From: Clostridia bacterium
Lineage (GTDB): Bacteria; Bacillota; Clostridia; Acetivibrionales; DSM-2933
Length of the DNA stretch: 64,000 nt
NCBI GenBank assembly: GCA_026418275.1
Contig: JAOABQ010000011.1
Coordinates: 54,513-118,512, forward strand
Direction of reading: 5' to 3'
The first letter of the stretch is position 1. Each line of letters begins with the position of its first letter. The notes below the pieces were generated by a model. It worked only from the letters and a program-made list of their open reading frames with translations, did not search any database and was not told the origin of the DNA. A program made the position numbers and the translations under genes. Below, piece after piece: positions 51,125-60,417 of this stretch.

Positions 51125-53308
51125 ATGGCTGACGGCTATACAAGGCTGCTAAAAAGAATAAAGGAATATAATCTAAGTTGTGATTTTACACTGATAGAAA
51201 AGGCACATCAACTTTCCAAATCCGCCCATCAGGGGCAATTAAGGGTTTCGGGAGAACCTTTCATTGTTCACCCTATGGAAGTGGCAAATATCTTAGCGGA
51301 ATTGGAATTGGATTGCACTTCCATTGTAGCCGGAATCCTTCATGATACTATTGAGGATACAACCTGTACCTTCGAGGAATTAAAGGCAAACTTTAACGAT
51401 GAAATAGCTACCCTGGTGGACGGAGTAACGAAACTCGGGAAAATTCCGTATACTACGAAGGAGGAGCAGCAGGTTGAAAACTTGAGAAAAATGTTTTTAG
51501 CCATGGCAAAAGATATCCGGGTTATACTGATAAAACTTGCAGACAGGCTGCACAATATGAGAACGCTTAAATATATGGCACCTGACAAACAAGTGGAAAA
51601 GGCCAAAGAGACACTGGAAATCTATGCGCCATTAGCGCACCGGCTGGGTATATCCAAAATAAAATGGGAGCTTGAAGATTTAAGCCTAAGATATATTGAT
51701 CCCAAAGGCTATTATGAATTGGTGGATAAAATCGCTAAAAAGAGAAGAGAACGAGAGGCATTTATTACCAATATCATAGATACTTTAAAAGAAAAAACAA
51801 GTGAAATGGAAATAGATGCACACCTGGATGGACGGCCAAAGCATTTCTATAGCATTTACCGCAAAATGGTAGAACAAAATAAGAGTATGGATCAGATCTA
51901 TGATTTGTTTGCTGTACGGGTGATTGTTAATTCAGTAAAAGACTGTTATGCGGTTTTGGGAATGGTACATGAACTTTACAAGCCGATTCCCGGAAGATTC
52001 AAGGATTACATTGCAATGCCCAAACCCAATATGTACCAATCTCTCCATACAACTTTGATCGGACATGAAGGTCTTCCCTTTGAAGTACAAATACGGACAT
52101 GGGATATGCACCGTGTTGCAGAAGTGGGGATTGCGGCTCACTGGAAATATAAAGAGGGCAATGCGGGAGCCAATGATGTGGATGGAAAGCTTGCATGGCT
52201 CAGGCAGCTTTTGGAATGGCAGAAGGATATGCGTGATGCAAAGGAGTTTATGGAAACCCTTAAAATCGACCTTTACGCGGAAGAAGTGTTTGTTTTTACG
52301 CCTAAAGGGGATGTATTAAGCCTTCCGGCAGGAGCGACGCCCATTGACTTTGCTTATTCCATTCACAGTGCCATTGGGAATAAGATGATGGGAGCCCGGA
52401 TTAACAGTAAAATTGTACCTCTTGAATATACCCTCAAAAATGGGGATATTGTTGAAGTTCTCACATCTGCCAGTGTTCATGGGCCAAGCAGGGATTGGCT
52501 TAAGATTGTGAAAAGCTCACAGGCGAGAAATAAAATCAATCAGTGGTTTAAAAAGGAAAAAAGAGAGGAAAATATCTTAAGGGGCAAGGAATCTGTTGAA
52601 AAGGAACTGAAAAAACAGGGAGTTACCTATGCCCAACTATTCAGAAATGAATGGGTTGAGGCGGTGCTTAAAAAATATAATTTCCATTCCCTGGAGGACC
52701 TTTATGCAGGAATTGGTTACGGTGCCATTACAGCAAGTAAAATTGTTACTCGGCTTAAGGATGAGTATAGAAAAACCATAAAGCCTGAAGAAATAGAACA
52801 TCTGGTTGACCCAGTTGTACAGCATAGAAATGAAAAGGAAAAGAAGAAAAAAAATGCTCCTGAAAGCGGAATTGTGGTCAAAGGAATTGACAACTGTCTT
52901 GTCAGGCTTTCGAGATGCTGCAATCCCGTGCCTGGGGATGAAATTATGGGTTATATCACCCGGGGAAGAGGGGTATCGGTTCATAGAAAGGATTGTGTGA
53001 ATGTTGCGAACCCCATTGATGGGGAAAACCGACTCATTGAGGTCAGCTGGTACACAGCTGAAAATGTTGCCTATAAAGCGGATATAACCGTTATGGCCAA
53101 TGACAGACAGGGACTTTTAATGGAAATCACCAATGTAATCGGTGAATCCAAAATTCCGCTGACGGCCATTAATGCGAGAACAACCAAAGAACAGGTTGCA
53201 ATTATGAACCTAACATTGGAAATAACCCATGCAGAGAAGTTGGAAAAAATCATTAAAAAGCTGAAAAAAGTGGATAGTGTTTTTGAAGTAACTAGAAACA
53301 AAATTTAA
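51125..53308 (+). CDS. relA: Bifunctional (p)ppGpp synthetase/hydrolase RelA/SpoT (Rel)
   Basis: A 727-residue stringent-response enzyme. The N-terminal HD hydrolase domain is intact (HPMEVANILAELELD, ILHDTIEDT, KLADRLHNMRTL), and so is the synthetase domain (HFYSIYRKM, YDLFAVRVIV, GRFKDYIAMPKPNMYQSLHT). A TGS domain (EVFVFTPKGDVLSLPAGATP), a Cys-containing conserved region (LSRCCNPVPGDEIMGYITRGRG) and a C-terminal ACT domain follow. Both catalytic halves look active, so it should make and degrade (p)ppGpp. GGAGGAA precedes the ATG. Confidence 0.97.
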   Translation: MADGYTRLLKRIKEYNLSCDFTLIEKAHQLSKSAHQGQLRVSGEPFIVHPMEVANILAELELDCTSIVAGILHDTIEDTTCTFEELKANFNDEIATLVDGVTKLGKIPYTTKEEQQVENLRKMFLAMAKDIRVILIKLADRLHNMRTLKYMAPDKQVEKAKETLEIYAPLAHRLGISKIKWELEDLSLRYIDPKGYYELVDKIAKKRREREAFITNIIDTLKEKTSEMEIDAHLDGRPKHFYSIYRKMVEQNKSMDQIYDLFAVRVIVNSVKDCYAVLGMVHELYKPIPGRFKDYIAMPKPNMYQSLHTTLIGHEGLPFEVQIRTWDMHRVAEVGIAAHWKYKEGNAGANDVDGKLAWLRQLLEWQKDMRDAKEFMETLKIDLYAEEVFVFTPKGDVLSLPAGATPIDFAYSIHSAIGNKMMGARINSKIVPLEYTLKNGDIVEVLTSASVHGPSRDWLKIVKSSQARNKINQWFKKEKREENILRGKESVEKELKKQGVTYAQLFRNEWVEAVLKKYNFHSLEDLYAGIGYGAITASKIVTRLKDEYRKTIKPEEIEHLVDPVVQHRNEKEKKKKNAPESGIVVKGIDNCLVRLSRCCNPVPGDEIMGYITRGRGVSVHRKDCVNVANPIDGENRLIEVSWYTAENVAYKADITVMANDRQGLLMEITNVIGESKIPLTAINARTTKEQVAIMNLTLEITHAEKLEKIIKKLKKVDSVFEVTRNKI

Positions 53309-53332
53309 GTATGTTTTTAGGATGTGGAAAAA

Positions 53333-53782
53333 ATGAGAGCTGTAGTTCAACGTGTAGTAAGGTCTAAAGTTTTGGTTGATGAGGAACCGGTAGGTGAAAT
53401 TGAAAAAGGGCTTATGGTCTTATTGGGAATCGGGCAGGATGATGGTGAAGAAGACGTTGCTTACCTTGCCGAGAAGATCCTGAATTTAAGAATTTTTGAA
53501 GATGAAAACGGAAAAATGAATATTTCTCTTTTGGATATGAAAGGCGAACTGCTGGTAGTATCTCAATTCACTTTATACGGTGATTGCCGAAAGGGGAAAA
53601 GGCCAAGTTTTGACAAGGCAGCTGCACCACAGCAGGCCGAAATGTTATATCATCAATTTGTAGCGTATTGTAAAAAATATGATATTAATGTTCAGACAGG
53701 GAAGTTTAGGGCAATGATGATGGTTGAGATTCATAACGAAGGGCCGGTTACGTTGCTGCTGGACAGTAAAAGGGAGTTTTAA
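53333..53782 (+). CDS. dtd: D-aminoacyl-tRNA deacylase
   Basis: A 149-residue DTD, which removes D-amino acids from mischarged tRNA. The conserved [18 protein letters not shown] block and the cross-subunit motif [11 protein letters not shown] (normally NxGPVT) are present. The ATG at 53333 is used because MRAVVQRV is the universal DTD start; an in-frame start 9 bases upstream is less likely. It follows relA by 24 bp, the usual arrangement. Confidence 0.96.
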   Translation: MRAVVQRVVRSKVLVDEEPVGEIEKGLMVLLGIGQDDGEEDVAYLAEKILNLRIFEDENGKMNISLLDMKGELLVVSQFTLYGDCRKGKRPSFDKAAAPQQAEMLYHQFVAYCKKYDINVQTGKFRAMMMVEIHNEGPVTLLLDSKREF

Positions 53783-53817
53783 AGGTAAAATGTGTAGATA
53801 AGGATAGGTTGATAAAT

Positions 53818-54435
53818 ATGATATTTGAACGGCTTCCAAATGGAATGTTAGACTCCAACTGCTATATAGTAGGAGAGCAGGGAGAAGTTGCGGTCATTGA
53901 CGCAGGCGTCGAACATAAAGCGGTATTGGAGTTTTTACGCAGCAAAGATTTAAAGGTGAAATATATCATTTTAACCCACGGACACGCCGATCATATATAT
54001 TATGTAGATCATTTGAGAAAAGATACCGGCGCACCGGTTTTAATTCACGAGGGAGATGCTGAATATTTGGAGGACGCGAGATTAAACGGGTCTTGGATAT
54101 TATGGCAGGAAATTACTTTCAAGCATGCAGATGAACTGTTGAAGGATAAGCAGGTTCTCGAAGTTGGTGGATTGCAGCTTGAAATCATTCATACACCCGG
54201 GCATACCCCGGGGTCCATTTGCATTCTTGCTCAAAATAATTTAATTACAGGGGATACTTTGTTTAAAATGTCTATGGGTAGGACGGATTTAACAGGGGGA
54301 AATGCTCAGGATATGCACTTATCCCTAAAAAAGCTGATGAAGCTTCCTGATGAGATCCTTGTTTATCCGGGACATGGAGGTCATACCACCATTGGCTTTG
54401 AAAGAGAACGAAATCCCTTCATAAGAAACCTGTAA
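53818..54435 (+). CDS. Metallo-beta-lactamase-fold hydrolase (glyoxalase II-like)
   Basis: A 205-residue MBL-fold hydrolase of the YcbL/GloB-like group commonly placed after relA-dtd in clostridia. The metal motif LTHGHADH (about residue 57), the second His in HTPGHTPGS, Asp in LITGDTLF and His in YPGHGG are all present. The ATG at 53818 is preferred to TTG 53809. The substrate is uncertain; thioester hydrolysis is likely. Confidence 0.9.
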   Translation: MIFERLPNGMLDSNCYIVGEQGEVAVIDAGVEHKAVLEFLRSKDLKVKYIILTHGHADHIYYVDHLRKDTGAPVLIHEGDAEYLEDARLNGSWILWQEITFKHADELLKDKQVLEVGGLQLEIIHTPGHTPGSICILAQNNLITGDTLFKMSMGRTDLTGGNAQDMHLSLKKLMKLPDEILVYPGHGGHTTIGFERERNPFIRNL

Positions 54436-54464
54436 TGATTCAGTTTCGTATAATCTCCATTTAG

Positions 54465-54473
54465 TGGTATAAT
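54465..54473 (+). promoter_or_regulatory. Extended -10 promoter of stalk-protein gene
   Basis: TGGTATAAT fits the TGnTATAAT extended -10 pattern and lies about 30 bp before the ATG at 54505. Confidence 0.5.
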
Positions 54474-54504
54474 ATGAATAGCTAAGATAAATGGGGGGAG
54501 AGAA

Positions 54505-55284
54505 ATGATTAAAAAAATATCAGTGTTGGTCCTTTGTTTTTGGATACTTTTGATCTGTCAGGGTGTTGTTTTCGGAGACAATGGAATCAGTGTGAATGTA
54601 GACGGGAAAAACATTCAGTTTCCTGATGCAAAACCCTTTATAGATAAAAGCAGCCGGACGTTGGTACCTGTCCGTTTTGTAAGCGAGGCTCTGGGAGCTA
54701 AAGTCAAATGGGACGGAAAAACCCAGAAGGTAACCATTACAAAAGGAAAAGACACGATTGTTATGAAAATCGGGGAAAAGAAAGCATTAAAAAATAATGT
54801 TCAAAAGGTTTTTGATACCAAAGCAGTTTTAAGCGGCGGACGAACCTTTGTACCCCTCCGGTTTGTAAGTGAAACCCTTGGGGCTGAAGTGAAATGGATT
54901 GGCATACTTAAAACGGTTGTTATCAAATCCGTCAAAATTAATGAAATCGAAAAAGTTATTAAAAATATTCCAAATACAGTCTTGAAAGATGGTATGGTTC
55001 TATTTAGTACGAAAGGTAATATCAACACTCAAAATGCGGAAATAACATTAAAGGATTGGGGCAAGTATTATGATATGCGTATCTTAAATACCAGTGAAAA
55101 TACAATGGATGTGACAAAAAAAATATTGGCACTGCTTTATCCCAATGATTATGAAGATGTTTATGTGGGAATTAAGAATATTGTAGAAGATGGGAATATT
55201 GTGATAAAGGAATTGTATTTTGATTACCGGGCTTTTTCCGCAAATAAGGATGGGGAATCCATAACTGTTAAAATAGGAAAGTAG
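54505..55284 (+). CDS. Secreted protein with copper-amine-oxidase N-terminal-like (stalk) domain
   Basis: A 259-residue exported protein. A signal peptide (about 1-24) is followed by a two-repeat CuAO-N1/stalk-type domain (about 30-138), with the paired segments RTLVPVRFVSEALGAKVKWDG and RTFVPLRFVSETLGAEVKWIG. The C-terminal 120 residues form an alpha/beta domain I do not recognise. These domains are common in wall-associated proteins of clostridia and need not bind copper. GGGGGGAGAG precedes the ATG. A related domain occurs in the LRR/Kelch/dockerin protein at 14260-18024. Confidence 0.85.
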   Translation: MIKKISVLVLCFWILLICQGVVFGDNGISVNVDGKNIQFPDAKPFIDKSSRTLVPVRFVSEALGAKVKWDGKTQKVTITKGKDTIVMKIGEKKALKNNVQKVFDTKAVLSGGRTFVPLRFVSETLGAEVKWIGILKTVVIKSVKINEIEKVIKNIPNTVLKDGMVLFSTKGNINTQNAEITLKDWGKYYDMRILNTSENTMDVTKKILALLYPNDYEDVYVGIKNIVEDGNIVIKELYFDYRAFSANKDGESITVKIGK

Positions 55285-55324
55285 AATTAGAAATTTTATT
55301 TTTTTCAGGAAAAGGGATTGGAAA

Positions 55325-56812
55325 ATGATTTATCTTAAGTTGGATGGACATAACTATATTTATGAAATCGAAGATATTATAAAACTTTTTTTTAGTGAGA
55401 CAAAAATTGAAAGAATAGACATTAAGCCTCCGGTAGAATTCCGGGGGATTTTTATGTCCAGCGAAATAAGCAGCGGTAACAATGGTACCAAGGTCTGTAC
55501 AAAGGTTTATATAGACGGTACCCTCCTGGGAAAGGCAGAAGGAGTTATTGAAGCTGCTTCCATGCATTTAAACGAACAGCAAACGAAAAAAAGAATAAAG
55601 AGAGAAATTAAGAGACAAGTTTTCGTACTGCTCGGGGATTATACGGGTAGAAAGCCTCCCTGGGGCATACTTACAGGAATCAGGCCTGCAAAGATTGTGC
55701 ATGAGATGGCGGCAAAAGGCGCTTTACAAGGTGAAATTATTGAAAATCTAAAGAGCATGTATTATGTTTCTGCTGAAAAAGCAAATATACTGCTGGATGT
55801 TGCGGAGGCTGAAAGGGACATTCTTAGAAGGAATACCCGGAATTTAGTAAGTGTATACATTGGGATTCCTTTTTGCCCAAGCCGCTGTCTCTATTGTTCC
55901 TTTACATCCAGTCCTATTTTAAAGAACAGCCATTTGCTTGAAGGGTATATGGCGGCATTAGAGAGAGAAATCAATGAAACAAGCAAGCTTCTTAAAGAGA
56001 ATGCCTACAAAATCCAGAGCCTTTATATTGGAGGAGGAACTCCAACGGCCCTTCATGAGAAAGAACTAGGAAGGCTCCTTTCGTGGATAGAGGAGCATTT
56101 TGATTTGGATATGATTGAAGAGTATACCTTAGAGGCAGGAAGACCGGATTCCATCGATGAAGGGAAACTTACTTCAATCAAAAAGAGCAGGGTTACAAGG
56201 ATCAGTATCAACCCACAAACCATGAATGATAAAACCCTTAAGCTGATCGGAAGAAATCATTCAGCCCGGGATATTGTAGAAAAGTTTGCTTTAGCCCGAA
56301 AAATAGGTTTTGACAATATCAATATGGATCTTATTGTCGGACTGCCGGAAGAGGGGAAAGAGGACTTTATTAGGACTCTGGATCAAGTAAGAAATTTAGG
56401 GCCTGAAAGTTTAACGGTACATACCATGGCAGTGAAAAGGGCATCCGAACTAAAGGAAAAACAGGATGCATTTTTACCAATCCCTGAAAGTGAAGCATCG
56501 GATATGATTGATTTTGCTTTCTCTTATGCCAAGTCTATGGGGATGGATCCTTACTACCTGTACCGGCAAAAAAACATGGTAGGTAATTTGGAAAACATAG
56601 GATACGCAAAGAAGGGGTTCGAGTGTATTTATAATGTTCAAATTATGGAGGAGAAGCAAAGCATCTTTGCCCTTGGAGCAGGTGGGGTTACAAAGGTGGT
56701 CTATCCGGTGGAAAACCGGATTGAGCGGGCGTTTAATGTAAAGAGCATAGAGGAATATGTAAACCGTGTAAGTGAAATGATGGAAAGAAAACGGGCGCTT
56801 ATACCGCAATAA
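55325..56812 (+). CDS. hemZ: Radical SAM coproporphyrinogen dehydrogenase HemZ
   Basis: A 495-residue HemZ-type radical SAM enzyme, annotated as oxygen-independent coproporphyrinogen oxidase; members can also be heme chaperones. The 4Fe-4S motif CPSRCLYC has Cys at 184, 188 and 191. The SAM-binding YIGGGTPTAL and the later INPQTMNDKTL and GLPEEGKEDF follow. The N-terminal 170-residue extension is the HemZ hallmark. The ATG follows AAAAGGGA. It is the last gene of the run and has a terminator. Confidence 0.92.
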   Translation: MIYLKLDGHNYIYEIEDIIKLFFSETKIERIDIKPPVEFRGIFMSSEISSGNNGTKVCTKVYIDGTLLGKAEGVIEAASMHLNEQQTKKRIKREIKRQVFVLLGDYTGRKPPWGILTGIRPAKIVHEMAAKGALQGEIIENLKSMYYVSAEKANILLDVAEAERDILRRNTRNLVSVYIGIPFCPSRCLYCSFTSSPILKNSHLLEGYMAALEREINETSKLLKENAYKIQSLYIGGGTPTALHEKELGRLLSWIEEHFDLDMIEEYTLEAGRPDSIDEGKLTSIKKSRVTRISINPQTMNDKTLKLIGRNHSARDIVEKFALARKIGFDNINMDLIVGLPEEGKEDFIRTLDQVRNLGPESLTVHTMAVKRASELKEKQDAFLPIPESEASDMIDFAFSYAKSMGMDPYYLYRQKNMVGNLENIGYAKKGFECIYNVQIMEEKQSIFALGAGGVTKVVYPVENRIERAFNVKSIEEYVNRVSEMMERKRALIPQ

Positions 56813-56851
56813 CAAACTGCATACACACCTAGATTATGAAAATGTAAGATT

Positions 56852-56884
56852 AAACAGGCAAAAACGATGACAGCCTGTTTTTTT
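56852..56884 (+). terminator. Terminator after hemZ
   Basis: AAACAGGC (56852-56859) pairs with GCCTGTTT (56873-56880), followed by TTTT. Confidence 0.85.
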
Positions 56885-56892
56885 ATTTGTCC

Positions 56893-56988
56893 ATCCGAAA
56901 GTCACATAGTATACAAAAAATATGTGACTTTCGGATAGTAAGTTGTGACTTTCGGCATCTTTAAAAGTGTTGAAAAAGGGTGTAAAAT
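56893..56988 (+). promoter_or_regulatory. Promoter of DUF2339 gene with three TGTGACTTTCGG elements
   Basis: Two 16-bp perfect inverted arms (56893-56908 and 56921-56936, the latter reading TATGTGACTTTCGGAT) are followed 21 bp later by a direct copy, TTGTGACTTTCGGCATCTT (core from 56946). TAAAAT (56983-56988) lies 37 bp after the proximal core, the same spacing as in the response regulator promoter. There is no good -35 hexamer. The rest of the gap up to 57120 shows nothing else. Confidence 0.65.
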
Positions 56989-57120
56989 TAAAATATGATC
57001 AGGTCATAAAAGTTGGTTGTAAAACTAGGAGTTATATAAAGTGAAGGTTGGGTGGAAAGATGTAGAAAGACAGCATCAAGTAACCTTGGATAGATCAAAT
57101 TTATGAAAGGATGGTTATGT

Positions 57121-58791
57121 ATGAAGGAATTATTTAAAAAGCATTGGATTACTTTCTTAGGCTCAGTATTTATGTTTATGGCATTTTCATATATGTTTAA
57201 ATTTGCAGTAGATCAAGGCTGGATTTCAAATGAAATAAAAATTGGAATTGGAATATTGGTGGGTGCAGGATTTGCAGTTATTGGGGCTTTTTTCAGCCAA
57301 AAGGGAAAAGATATTTCAGGTCAAATTTTGAGTGGAACAGGTGTTGCTTTATTTTACACGACATTTTCATTTGCAGGTATTGTCTTTGACATATGGACTC
57401 CAATGACAGTGTTTCTTTCGATGATTGCAGTAACCATCGGAGTATCTATTTACGCCTTCAGGCTTAATTTAAGAATTATGATGAATCTTGCCCTGCTGGG
57501 TGCGCTCATATCGCCTCTTGTAATGGAACCACAGGGAGACCAGGTATTTACACTCTTTTTATATCTACTTGTCATCAATTCTGCCTTCTTTTTTGTAAGT
57601 GTATGCAAGAGATGGACCGAGCTTCGCTTAATTCCTTTCATGGGAACCTGGATACTTTATGCAGCATATTATTTGCACTTCGATCCGGTAGGTTGGGAGA
57701 TGCCCTTTAAATACGCAGTGAGTGCTTTCTTATTCTATATTGTTGGGTTATTGATCTCCTCATGGAAGGAAAACCTTAAGTTTGACGGACTCAATATGTA
57801 TTTAGGCGTCTTGAACGGTGGAGTATTTGCACTTTGGGCGTTTGCAATCCTTCACGGACAAATTTCGTTTTCAGTTATACTTACGGGGATGGGGATTATT
57901 TACCTTACTGCTTCACTGGTGATCTACTTATTGACAAGACAGTATTCCATTGCTGTAGTTGCAAAGTTTTTCGGAGGCCTTCTACTGGCACTTATTGCGG
58001 CAGCTGACTTAGGAAGCGGTCTTGCAGTCAAACCCATGATTTCGGTATATACCTGGATGTTTGTTGCCATCCTTGTACTAATGGTTGGGCAAATAAAAAA
58101 ATTGGAATATTTAAAGCTTGCAGCGATTGTCATTTGGTTCGGAACAGGTTTCTATTGGTTTAGTGTGACATGGACAACACCGCTAGGGATATGGTTTGGC
58201 AAATTTATACCTGTTCTTAACTGGTCTGGGATGGCCTGGGTCCTTTTGGCAGCTTTCGGTTTTTACTTGTCACTCAATGTAAGGATTAACCTTTTTTATA
58301 GGGATCAGGCTGAAGCGGACTATTATATGTCAAATATCTTTGCCATACTAAGCCACTTGGTGGTTGGAGGCCTTCTAACTTTCCAAATAGACAATTTATG
58401 GGAGGAGTATACGGTAGACTTTATTGACCTTGGATTGACGCTTTCTGTTTCATGGGGAATCTATGCTTTAATCCTTTTTATATGGGGAGCATACAGCAAA
58501 CAAGCAGTTTTCCGGTGGTTTGGTTCGGCGGTATTGGTTATTGTGGCATTGAAGACCCTGTTTATTAATTTAAATGGCTCCGAAACCATTTATAAAGTAC
58601 TGGTCCTCTTCATATTGGGAATCATTACTTTTGGGATCTCTTTAATAAACAATATGTGGAAAGGGCCTCACAAAGTACCGGAACAAAATATGAAAAATAT
58701 AGACAATTTTGATCCTGTTGCCTTTGAAAATGGCGCAGTGAAAAACCACAGGGATGACACAGAGTCTTTTAGCTTCTATGAAAATAAATGA
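57121..58791 (+). CDS. DUF2339 polytopic membrane protein
   Basis: A 556-residue integral membrane protein with about fourteen helices, of the DUF2339 family, whose function is unknown. Landmarks are the N-terminal FLGSVFMFMAFSYMFKFAVD, GIGILVGAGFAVIGAFF, LSGTGVALFYTTFSF and NLALLGALISPLVM segments. The C-terminal 45 residues are soluble and acidic. The ATG at 57121, with AAAGGATGG before it, is preferred over 57103, which lies upstream of that ribosome binding site. Its promoter has the clearest form of the TGTGACTTTCGG element, tying it to the secreted proteins and response regulator earlier in the window. Confidence 0.88.
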   Translation: MKELFKKHWITFLGSVFMFMAFSYMFKFAVDQGWISNEIKIGIGILVGAGFAVIGAFFSQKGKDISGQILSGTGVALFYTTFSFAGIVFDIWTPMTVFLSMIAVTIGVSIYAFRLNLRIMMNLALLGALISPLVMEPQGDQVFTLFLYLLVINSAFFFVSVCKRWTELRLIPFMGTWILYAAYYLHFDPVGWEMPFKYAVSAFLFYIVGLLISSWKENLKFDGLNMYLGVLNGGVFALWAFAILHGQISFSVILTGMGIIYLTASLVIYLLTRQYSIAVVAKFFGGLLLALIAAADLGSGLAVKPMISVYTWMFVAILVLMVGQIKKLEYLKLAAIVIWFGTGFYWFSVTWTTPLGIWFGKFIPVLNWSGMAWVLLAAFGFYLSLNVRINLFYRDQAEADYYMSNIFAILSHLVVGGLLTFQIDNLWEEYTVDFIDLGLTLSVSWGIYALILFIWGAYSKQAVFRWFGSAVLVIVALKTLFINLNGSETIYKVLVLFILGIITFGISLINNMWKGPHKVPEQNMKNIDNFDPVAFENGAVKNHRDDTESFSFYENK

Positions 58792-58818
58792 TTTATTTTT
58801 ACAATTTTTCAAACTGTA

Positions 58819-58847
58819 TTGACAATATTGTTTCTCATCATTAAAAT
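58819..58847 (+). promoter_or_regulatory. hisS-aspS promoter
   Basis: TTGACA (58819-58824) and TAAAAT (58842-58847) with a 17-bp spacer, just before the T-box leader. Confidence 0.75.
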
Positions 58848-58875
58848 ATAACTAATATCAAAGTTTAAAAAAACT

Positions 58876-59098
58876 ATGAATGGGAAAAGTAGCTAATACT
58901 GCCTTGCAGGGAGAGAGTACCGAGACTGGAAGTACTTTTAGGATAAAGATTGGCGAAAGAACACCCGGGAGTTGATTGGTTGAAGTTTAGTAAGCCAATC
59001 CGCAGGTCCAGCGTTAGAGGGACTAAAGTGGGCGAAAGCCTATCAGGGTGGTACCGCGGGAAATACCTCTCGTCCCTATTGGGGATGAGGGGTTTTTT
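58876..59098 (+). promoter_or_regulatory. T-box riboswitch of hisS-aspS
   Basis: Stem I shows an AGTA loop-E half (near 58886), GAGAGAGTACC with its distal arm, and a specifier GAA (58959-58961) followed by CAC (58962-58964, His). The T-box core AGGGTGGTACCGCGGG is at 59045-59060 and the terminator (CCTCTCGTCCC with GGGGATGAGGGG, then T6) at 59066-59098. Uncharged tRNA-His should favour readthrough. The overlapping AAC just before CAC is noted in the findings. Confidence 0.9.
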
Positions 59099-59141
59099 AT
59101 TTAGGTTCAGGTTAACAAATACTACTTGTACGGAGGTTACT

Positions 59142-60395
59142 ATGTTAACGCAAGCGCCAAAAGGAACAAAGGACATACTGCCGGGAGAGGTTTATAAATG
59201 GCAGTATATTGAGAAAATAATTTCAGAGGTTTGCAATACCTTTGGATATAAGGAGATCCGGTTGCCTGTTTTTGAACATACGGAATTATTTCAGCGTGGA
59301 GTTGGAGATACTACCGATATTGTGCAAAAAGAGATGTATACATTCCTGGATAAGGGAGGAAGGAGTATATCATTAAGGCCGGAAGGAACCGCGGGTGTTG
59401 TAAGAAGCTACATAGAGAACGGAATGGCTTCACTGCCCCAGCCTGTCAAGCTTTATTACAATATTACAGCCTATCGTTATGAAAAGATGGCCAAAGGAAG
59501 ATATAGGGAGTTTCACCAATTTGGCGTTGAAGCTTTCGGTTCTACAGGGCCTTCCATAGATGTAGAAATCATCAGTATTTTAAGTACAGTCTTTAATAAA
59601 CTGGGAACCAACGAAATTAAACTGAACATAAATAGTATCGGCTGTCCCAAATGTAGGGGCGAATATAATGAAAAATTGAAGGAGTATTTAAATCCAAAGC
59701 TTCATCATCTTTGTGAACTTTGCATGACAAGATACAACAGAAATCCTCTAAGAATCATAGATTGCAAAGAGGAAAAGTGCAAAGAGCATACCAAGGATGT
59801 GCCTGCTTTGGTTGATAACTTGTGTGGAGAGTGTGCCGAGCACTTTGAAGGCCTAAAAGCCGGGCTTCAAAACTTAGGTATCGCCTACAATGTAGACAAA
59901 AATATCGTACGGGGCTTGGACTATTATACCAAAACCGTATTTGAATTTGTTTCGGAAAATGTTGGAACACAAGGTACGGTATGCGGCGGAGGAAGGTATG
60001 ATGGGTTGGTAGAGGCCTGCGGCGGAGTGGCTACTCCGGGAATTGGTTTTGCCATGGGACTGGAGAGGCTGCTTTTGGAGATGGAAAGCCGGGGTATCCA
60101 TATACCTGAACCTAAGGGAATCGACCTGTTTATCGCAAATATCGGTGAAAAAGCGTTTAAATTTGCCCAAAAGCTTGTATATGAACTGAGGAATAAAGGA
60201 ATAGCCGCGGAAAACGATGTAGTAGGAAGAAGCTTAAAGGCGCAAATGAAGTATGCGGATAAAATGGGAGCAGATTATGTCATTGTACTTGGAGACGATG
60301 AGATCCTAAATGGCAAGGCAATGCTAAAAAATATGAAAAAAGGTGATCAAAAGGAAGTTAGTTTAGAATCAATTTCTCAAATTTTTAATAAATAA
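59142..60395 (+). CDS. hisS: Histidyl-tRNA synthetase
   Basis: A 417-residue class II synthetase. Motif 1, motif 2 (AYRYEKMAKGRYREFHQFGVEAFG) and motif 3 (GIGFAMGLERLLL) are present, as are the two histidine signatures LVDNLCGECAEHFEG-region and RGLDYYTKTVFEF. The C-terminal anticodon-binding domain ends normally. The ATG at 59142 follows GGAGG and gives the standard start LTQAPKGTKDILPGE; the upstream open frame from 58950 is T-box leader. It is followed after 22 bp by aspS. Confidence 0.97.
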   Translation: MLTQAPKGTKDILPGEVYKWQYIEKIISEVCNTFGYKEIRLPVFEHTELFQRGVGDTTDIVQKEMYTFLDKGGRSISLRPEGTAGVVRSYIENGMASLPQPVKLYYNITAYRYEKMAKGRYREFHQFGVEAFGSTGPSIDVEIISILSTVFNKLGTNEIKLNINSIGCPKCRGEYNEKLKEYLNPKLHHLCELCMTRYNRNPLRIIDCKEEKCKEHTKDVPALVDNLCGECAEHFEGLKAGLQNLGIAYNVDKNIVRGLDYYTKTVFEFVSENVGTQGTVCGGGRYDGLVEACGGVATPGIGFAMGLERLLLEMESRGIHIPEPKGIDLFIANIGEKAFKFAQKLVYELRNKGIAAENDVVGRSLKAQMKYADKMGADYVIVLGDDEILNGKAMLKNMKKGDQKEVSLESISQIFNK

Positions 60396-60417
60396 ATTTT
60401 AATGGAGGATTCGAAGT

